DNA from: Rheum nobile | Lineage: Eukaryota > Streptophyta > Magnoliopsida > Caryophyllales > Polygonaceae | Length of the DNA stretch: 64,000 bases | Assembly (NCBI GenBank): GCA_027886185.1 | Contig: WOAB01000098.1 | Coordinates: forward strand, 2,604,001-2,668,000 | Direction: 5' to 3' | In this document: positions 63,843 to 64,000 of the stretch, one piece after another | Numbering within the stretch: position 1 is the first letter of the stretch | Layout of the letters: the number at the start of each line of letters is the position of its first letter | Position numbers and translations under genes: made by a program | Notes under the pieces: model-generated | Told to the model about the DNA's origin: nothing | Databases searched by the model: none | The model's input: the letters and a program-made list of their open reading frames with translations, nothing else

Positions 63843-64000
63843 TATTTTTTTGTCAAAGAGGCGAGGGGGTTGTCCTCCCCCTAGCGTGTAACAAAAGTAA
63901 AGACAAAACAGAAATAGGAGGTTCGTACAAAGGATGAAAAACAAAAGGAAAAGAAAAAGCTAATGAAGCGAGGGAGTCCGCGACGTCGTTCGCTTCCCTG
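63843..64000. other. Unassigned right edge
   Basis: Sequence after the LINE break begins with a T-run and a short GGGGG/CCCCC inverted pair (63869-63889). It could be the edge of another insertion continuing outside the window. Confidence 0.3.

Overview
The window is plant nuclear DNA, almost certainly from a eudicot. I find no host gene that I would defend. Nearly all 64 kb consists of transposable elements inserted into one another. The plant assignment rests on tRNA-iMet and Athila-type primer binding sites, Ty3/gypsy gag and pol of plant type, a CACTA (En/Spm) element with intron-bearing plant transposase domains, a hAT miniature element and an L1-type LINE. The species cannot be named from sequence alone.

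Layout, outermost to innermost. Element D is an old minus-strand Ty3/gypsy element resembling the CRM lineage. Its gag starts near 55086 and its integrase breaks off at 22697, with a short continuation at about 3471-3500. D was split by many later insertions: I (35238-52456), which contains J (39170-48634), which contains solo LTR L (44429-45812); the tiny element H (32982-35229); the Athila-like element F (25277-32180); solo LTRs at 24481-25237 and 23585-24236; and element C (3501-22696). C contains a CACTA transposon (3854-18038), which contains the gag-only element B (4143-12720). Most insertions show exact or near-exact target site duplications. Several are confirmed by the interrupted reading frame or repeat continuing on the far side, or by an uninterrupted sister copy.

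Left flank (1-3500): a minus-strand gypsy element A, with gag running off the window edge and its 5' LTR at 1575-2464, sits in a truncated LTR related to B. This is followed by a poorly preserved LTR and primer-site remnant. Right flank (55087-64000): the D leader, a second copy of the L-type LTR carrying a hAT miniature element, remains of a putative gypsy-type transposon domain, and two copies of a LINE 3' region. The first LINE copy is interrupted by solo LTRs M (60218-61384) and N (61721-62472).

How the parts relate: A, D, I, J, H and M share one design in which the C-terminal end of the pol frame, or its equivalent, is encoded inside the LTR. B, C, F and H lack reverse transcriptase and integrase and would have needed proteins in trans. 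J is the best preserved pol source here, with one visible in-frame stop. The most unusual signal is a GC-rich inverted-repeat dodecamer (CGGCGACCGCCG or CCGCGGTCGCGG, sharing the core GCGACCGC on one strand) that recurs in four otherwise unrelated LTR retrotransposon families (B, C, F, L). The density of CRM-like elements suggests, but does not prove, a pericentromeric location.
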